In this document: positions 31,891 to 34,925 of the stretch, piece by piece
How the letters are laid out: every line of letters begins with the position of its first letter
Numbering within the stretch: position 1 is the stretch's first letter
Assembly: GCA_011523395.1 (NCBI GenBank)
Contig: WTGW01000023.1
Location: 1-34,925 of the forward strand
DNA from: Acidimicrobiia bacterium
GTDB taxonomy: Bacteria; Actinomycetota; Acidimicrobiia; Spongiisociales; Spongiisociaceae
Reading direction: 5' to 3'
Length of the DNA: 34,925 nucleotides
Notes under the pieces: generated by a model
Databases searched by the model: none
What the model was told of the DNA's origin: nothing
What the model saw: only the letters and a program-made list of their open reading frames with translations
Made by a program: the position numbers and the translations under genes

Positions 31891-31895
31891 GTGCG

Positions 31896-32399
31896 CTAGC
31901 CGTAGGGGTTGACGAACGGGCTCTCGACCTCGAACGGCCTTCCCCCGTCGGCGAACTGGATCAACTCGATCGAGATGCCGTCCGGGTCGCGCAGGTAGCA
32001 GGTGAGGGCGCCCTCGTACCTACCCCAGGCGCAGCGGACCGGCTCCGCCGACACGAACACGGCGTGGTCGCGCATCCGTTCGTAATCCCGGTAGATGTCC
32101 TCTGTCTCCAGGCACAGGTGCGTGTTGCCGGCGTTGTAGGTGGCCATGTCCACCCGGCCGGGCGGCGGGTTGTGGTACTGCAGCATCTCGAGCACCGAAC
32201 CACCCGGCAGCGCCCAGAACGCTCCCGACATGTCACAGTTGGGGTATCCCACGATCTTGCCCACGTAGTCCTCGATGTCGGCGGCTATCCAGGTGCCCTG
32301 CATGAACGGCTCCTCCTCGAGGAACCGGGTCCACCAGGGAACCGATACTTCCAGGTCGGTTACCGCCACCCCGACGTGGTCGATCGAAAGAAAGCTCAC
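31896..32399 (-). CDS. VOC-fold (glyoxalase/dioxygenase-like) protein
   Basis: A 167-residue vicinal-oxygen-chelate protein. The metal ligands of the family are in place: His8 in SIDHVGVAV, His in NTHLCLETED and Glu in ISIELIQFAD. Two beta-alpha-beta-beta-beta modules are visible. VOC enzymes act as lyases, epimerases or dioxygenases on small metabolites. The true start is GTG 32399, with GGGAGGT 7 nt upstream; the ORF-track start at 32639 runs through the divergent promoter. It heads the operon with Gfo/Idh/MocA copy 2, so a sugar-derived substrate is likely. Confidence 0.87.
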   Translation of the reverse strand: MSFLSIDHVGVAVTDLEVSVPWWTRFLEEEPFMQGTWIAADIEDYVGKIVGYPNCDMSGAFWALPGGSVLEMLQYHNPPPGRVDMATYNAGNTHLCLETEDIYRDYERMRDHAVFVSAEPVRCAWGRYEGALTCYLRDPDGISIELIQFADGGRPFEVESPFVNPYG

Positions 32400-32480
32400 C
32401 GGTCTACCTCCCTGGCCGTCCCATCCACCACCGCGGAGCGATGGCCCTCCGTCTACTGTCCACGAACAAGTTAGTGATGC

Positions 32481-32511
32481 TTGACAGCCGCTGCACGGTC
32501 CGGCGTACCAT
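32481..32511 (+). promoter_or_regulatory. Candidate promoter for the metallophosphoesterase-fusion gene
   Basis: A perfect TTGACA at 32481-32486 is followed by TACCAT at 32506-32511 with a long 19-bp spacer, about 64 bp before the ATG. The long spacer suggests that an activator or a different -10 is used. Confidence 0.42.
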
Positions 32512-32574
32512 CCGACCGGATCCGGTCTCGATCCGCAACGACTCAGGGGACGACCCAACCGAGGAGGTCCACGT

Positions 32575-34620
32575 ATGCCCAGCTTCGACCGCTCAGACGT
32601 ACCGCAGGCCGACCTGGAGTTCGTGGTGATCGCCGACACCCATCACCTGGTCGATCCGGGTATGTACTCGACCAAGGGCGATTCGGTCACTCCGGAGATC
32701 GTGCGCGAGTGGTCTGACCGGGGTGACTGGGCACTGGCTCTCACCAAGGCGACCGAGACCGAGCTGGTCTTCCATGTGGGGGATCTTGCCCAGGAGTACC
32801 CGGGATCCCGATTCTTCGACACCGGGAGACGAGCCGCCGTAGCCCAGTTCGAGGAGTCGGGCCTGGAGGTCAACTTCGCGGCCGGCAACATGGACATCGG
32901 CGACAAGCCGGATCCCACGGTGCCCGCCGGCTGGGTGGAACCGGGATTCCTGAAACGCTGGGACGAGGACTTCGGCAAGTCGTTCTTCAGCCGGACCGAA
33001 GGCGATACTCACTTCGTCGTCCTCAACTCCCAGATCATGAACACCACCCTCCCCGAGGCGATAGAACAGCGCGAGTGGGTGGAGGCCGACCTCGCCGCCC
33101 ACGCCTCGTACCGGATCTTCTTGTTCATGCACCTTCCGCCATACCTCGTCGACGAGGACGAGCCCGGCCTGGGCAGCTACGACGTGCTCGGCAACCCGGA
33201 CCGGACCTGGCTGCTGGACCTGTGCAGGCGCTACGAAGTCGAGGCCCTGTTCAGCGGTCACACCCATTTCCAGGTCTTCAACCGAACCGGCGGCACCCGC
33301 TTGTACACCCTTCCCTCGACGACCACCACCAGGCCGGGCTTCTACGAGGCCTTCAACGTGTGTCCGCCCGACCGGGGATGGATCGACACCACCAAGCTCG
33401 GTTTCTTCCTGGTCCGGGTCACCGATGACGCGACCTCGGTACATCTCATCCGCACCAGCGGGGAGACCCACGCCAACCACCCGGCCGGGTCCCGGATCCT
33501 GACCGGCACGACCGTCGATGTGCCCCACTCCCCCGCAGCCACCTACCTGCGACTGCCCATCACCAACCAGAGCGACGGGGCGATCTCCTATCCCAACCAC
33601 GTGAGGCACAGGATCCGTGACGACTACCCCCTGCTCTCCTGCGTAGAGGCGGGTATCCGCCATGTGCGGTTCCCGATCCATGACCTAGACGTGGCTCTAC
33701 AGGCCGGACAACTCGCTGTGCTGCGGAGCGAAGGGGTGCAGCTGACCGCGACCGTCCTGTGTCCGAGGCCCGGCCACATAGCCGCTGCGGCTCGGAAGGC
33801 CTCCGAAGCAGACTTCATCGAGGTCCAGCTGACCAACCGTTTCCTGCCGGAGGGTGAGGATCTCGAGGCCCTCGCGGAGCTGCGGGAAGCGGGAGTTGGG
33901 GTTGCGATGGCCCCGCTGGCGCTGGAGGACACCGGCAAGGTGCACCTGCGAAGCCGGACCGGCTTCCGACCCCGGGAACTGCCGGACCTCGACGACATGG
34001 TCAGCGAACATGGCGTTCATCTGGACCGGGCGGTCTGCATGGTCGACGACTCGGAGTCGGTGTGGAACGACATCCGGGCCTTCGACACGCCGCTCCGCTC
34101 CGTGGGAGGTCTCGACTTCCTAGTCCCGCTTGGCGCCGACGACGGAGCCAACGCCCAGGCGGCCGCCGAGGCCCTGTTCGCAGCCGCCACGATGCCCGGT
34201 TGCCGCCTCTATCTCGACCCGCTACAGGATCTCGACCGGGTGACCAAGGTCGTAAACGGGCTGCTCGACCGGTTGTCGAACCCGCGCCCGGCCTTCCACG
34301 TGACGAGGGTACTGAACACCGTGCTGTTCGGGGAAGGTCGCAGACCGGGAACCTACACACCTGTGGGTTCCGGCGGGCTACCGGGTGCCGCAGACGTACG
34401 GGTAATCAAGGATCGGAGAGCCGAGTTCTGGCTGGTGCCCGATCAGGAGAGGCGGAGGGCTGCCGAGACCCTGCGGCAGGAGATCGACGAGCACCAAACT
34501 CTTAGGCTGATTGACCCGATAGCCGGAATGTCCTGGCAGATGCCACGCGGACCTGTGGCTGACCTGGTGGCCTCCCCCGAAAGCGGCCCGATGCCGGTGG
34601 TTCAGATCCCTTCGTTGTGA
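32575..34620 (+). CDS. Metallophosphoesterase fused to a C-terminal alpha/beta domain
   Basis: A 681-residue protein. The first 290 residues are a calcineurin-like phosphoesterase: VVIADTHH (Asp21, His23), HVGDLAQ, AAGNMD (where the family usually has GNHD/E), LFMHLPPY and SGHTHFQVF. Missing the GNH His would remove a catalytic proton donor. The last 320 residues contain repeated strand-helix units (IRHVRFPIHD, TATVLCPRP, FIEVQLTN, GVAMAPLAL, DFLVPLGADDG) that look like a TIM barrel, with no family I can name. No signal peptide is seen, so it is probably cytoplasmic. A GAGGAGG ribosome site precedes ATG 32575. It lies divergent from the VOC operon and may process a sugar-phosphate diester. 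Confidence 0.82.
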   Translation: MPSFDRSDVPQADLEFVVIADTHHLVDPGMYSTKGDSVTPEIVREWSDRGDWALALTKATETELVFHVGDLAQEYPGSRFFDTGRRAAVAQFEESGLEVNFAAGNMDIGDKPDPTVPAGWVEPGFLKRWDEDFGKSFFSRTEGDTHFVVLNSQIMNTTLPEAIEQREWVEADLAAHASYRIFLFMHLPPYLVDEDEPGLGSYDVLGNPDRTWLLDLCRRYEVEALFSGHTHFQVFNRTGGTRLYTLPSTTTTRPGFYEAFNVCPPDRGWIDTTKLGFFLVRVTDDATSVHLIRTSGETHANHPAGSRILTGTTVDVPHSPAATYLRLPITNQSDGAISYPNHVRHRIRDDYPLLSCVEAGIRHVRFPIHDLDVALQAGQLAVLRSEGVQLTATVLCPRPGHIAAAARKASEADFIEVQLTNRFLPEGEDLEALAELREAGVGVAMAPLALEDTGKVHLRSRTGFRPRELPDLDDMVSEHGVHLDRAVCMVDDSESVWNDIRAFDTPLRSVGGLDFLVPLGADDGANAQAAAEALFAAATMPGCRLYLDPLQDLDRVTKVVNGLLDRLSNPRPAFHVTRVLNTVLFGEGRRPGTYTPVGSGGLPGAADVRVIKDRRAEFWLVPDQERRRAAETLRQEIDEHQTLRLIDPIAGMSWQMPRGPVADLVASPESGPMPVVQIPSL

Positions 34621-34642
34621 CCTGTCTGGTCGGATGAATCCG

Positions 34643-34660
34643 GCCTTGAGTCAGCAAGGC
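34643..34660. terminator. Small hairpin between convergent genes
   Basis: GCCTTG-AGTCAG-CAAGGC forms a 6-bp stem with a 6-nt loop in the 69-bp gap between the phosphoesterase-fusion stop and the convergent SDR stop. There is no T-run. It is a weak candidate for a two-way terminator. Confidence 0.3.
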
Positions 34661-34689
34661 TCCAGGACCACCTCAAACCCGGCAGGCTT

Positions 34690-34925
34690 TCAGTACATGA
34701 GGGCGCCGCCGGTGACGCTGATGGCGGCGCCGCTTATGTAGCTCGCGTGATCCGAGGCCAGAAAGACGACCACCGAAGCGACCTCGGACGGTTGGCCCAG
34801 CCGCCCCAGCGGGCACGCGGCTACTCCGGCCGCCACGACCTCCTCGGTGTTGTCGGTGTGCTGCATGGGCGTGTCGATCGGTCCGGGAAGGAGGGAATTG
34901 ACGGTGATCCCGTGCGGCCCGTACC
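34690..34925 (-). CDS. SDR-family oxidoreductase, C-terminal part (cut by window edge)
   Basis: The last 77 codons or so of a short-chain dehydrogenase on the minus strand; the gene continues past the right edge. The visible part has YGPHGITVNSLLPGPIDTPM, then PLGRLGQPSEVASVVVFLASD and the end ISGAAISVTGGALMY. These are the standard C-terminal SDR blocks. The active-site Ser-Tyr-Lys lies outside the window. It is absent from the ORF track because it has no start here. It converges on the phosphoesterase-fusion gene and is probably part of the same sugar-catabolic neighbourhood. Confidence 0.9.
   Translation of the reverse strand, partial: YGPHGITVNSLLPGPIDTPMQHTDNTEEVVAAGVAACPLGRLGQPSEVASVVVFLASDHASYISGAAISVTGGALMY

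Overview
The window is high-GC, gene-dense bacterial chromosome. The long Thr/Ala/Pro/Glu linkers behind the lipoprotein cysteines, the high GC and the gene families suggest an actinomycete-like organism, possibly Acidimicrobiia. That placement is inference, because the window holds no rRNA or other phylogenetic marker. I saw no tRNA, rRNA, CRISPR array, insertion sequence or phage gene. About 33 protein genes are supported. Many are packed into operons where the next start codon overlaps the previous stop (ATGA, GTGA, TTGA).

Layout, left to right. (1) 154-2944 (+): a COG3618-type amidohydrolase/lactonase, an SDR dehydrogenase and a LacI regulator, a likely small sugar or sugar-acid catabolic group. 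(2) 3259-5597 (-): 2-oxo acid/acetoin dehydrogenase E1 beta and E1 alpha, then a stand-alone 74-residue lipoyl protein, with no E2 catalytic domain or E3. (3) 5680-8534: a small four-helix membrane protein with an internal duplication, a Phd/VapC toxin-antitoxin pair, an EamA exporter and shikimate kinase. (4) 8796-15604 (+): a coupled operon of a GntR/UTRA regulator, PfkB kinase, BtpA/SgcQ-family protein, CUT1 sugar-binding lipoprotein, two permeases (the first carrying an apparent +1 frameshift) and two unrecognised proteins. It has no ATPase gene.

(5) 15696-25664 (-): the most interesting unit. A Fur/Zur-type box lies over a good promoter and precedes a metal/metallophore-binding lipoprotein with a His/Asp/Glu repeat tail, two FecCD permeases and a FepC-like ATPase. 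Four catabolic genes follow directly: a Ser/Thr-dehydratase-like PLP enzyme, a SelA-like PLP enzyme, an acetamidase/formamidase and an S9 prolyl-oligopeptidase-like hydrolase. I infer a metal-responsive system that imports a peptide- or amide-containing metal complex and then dismantles the organic part. (6) 25959-27236 (+): a DUF4143 AAA ATPase.

(7) 27241-34620: a sugar-transforming region with a xylose-isomerase-like TIM barrel, two paralogous Gfo/Idh/MocA oxidoreductases, L-rhamnose mutarotase, a DapB/Ord-like dehydrogenase, a VOC-fold protein and a metallophosphoesterase fused to a second domain. The right edge cuts an SDR gene.

Perfect inverted repeats follow the binding-protein gene in both ABC operons, and another lies between E1 alpha and the lipoyl gene. 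None has a U-tract, so they look like mRNA-stabilising or attenuating elements rather than simple terminators.
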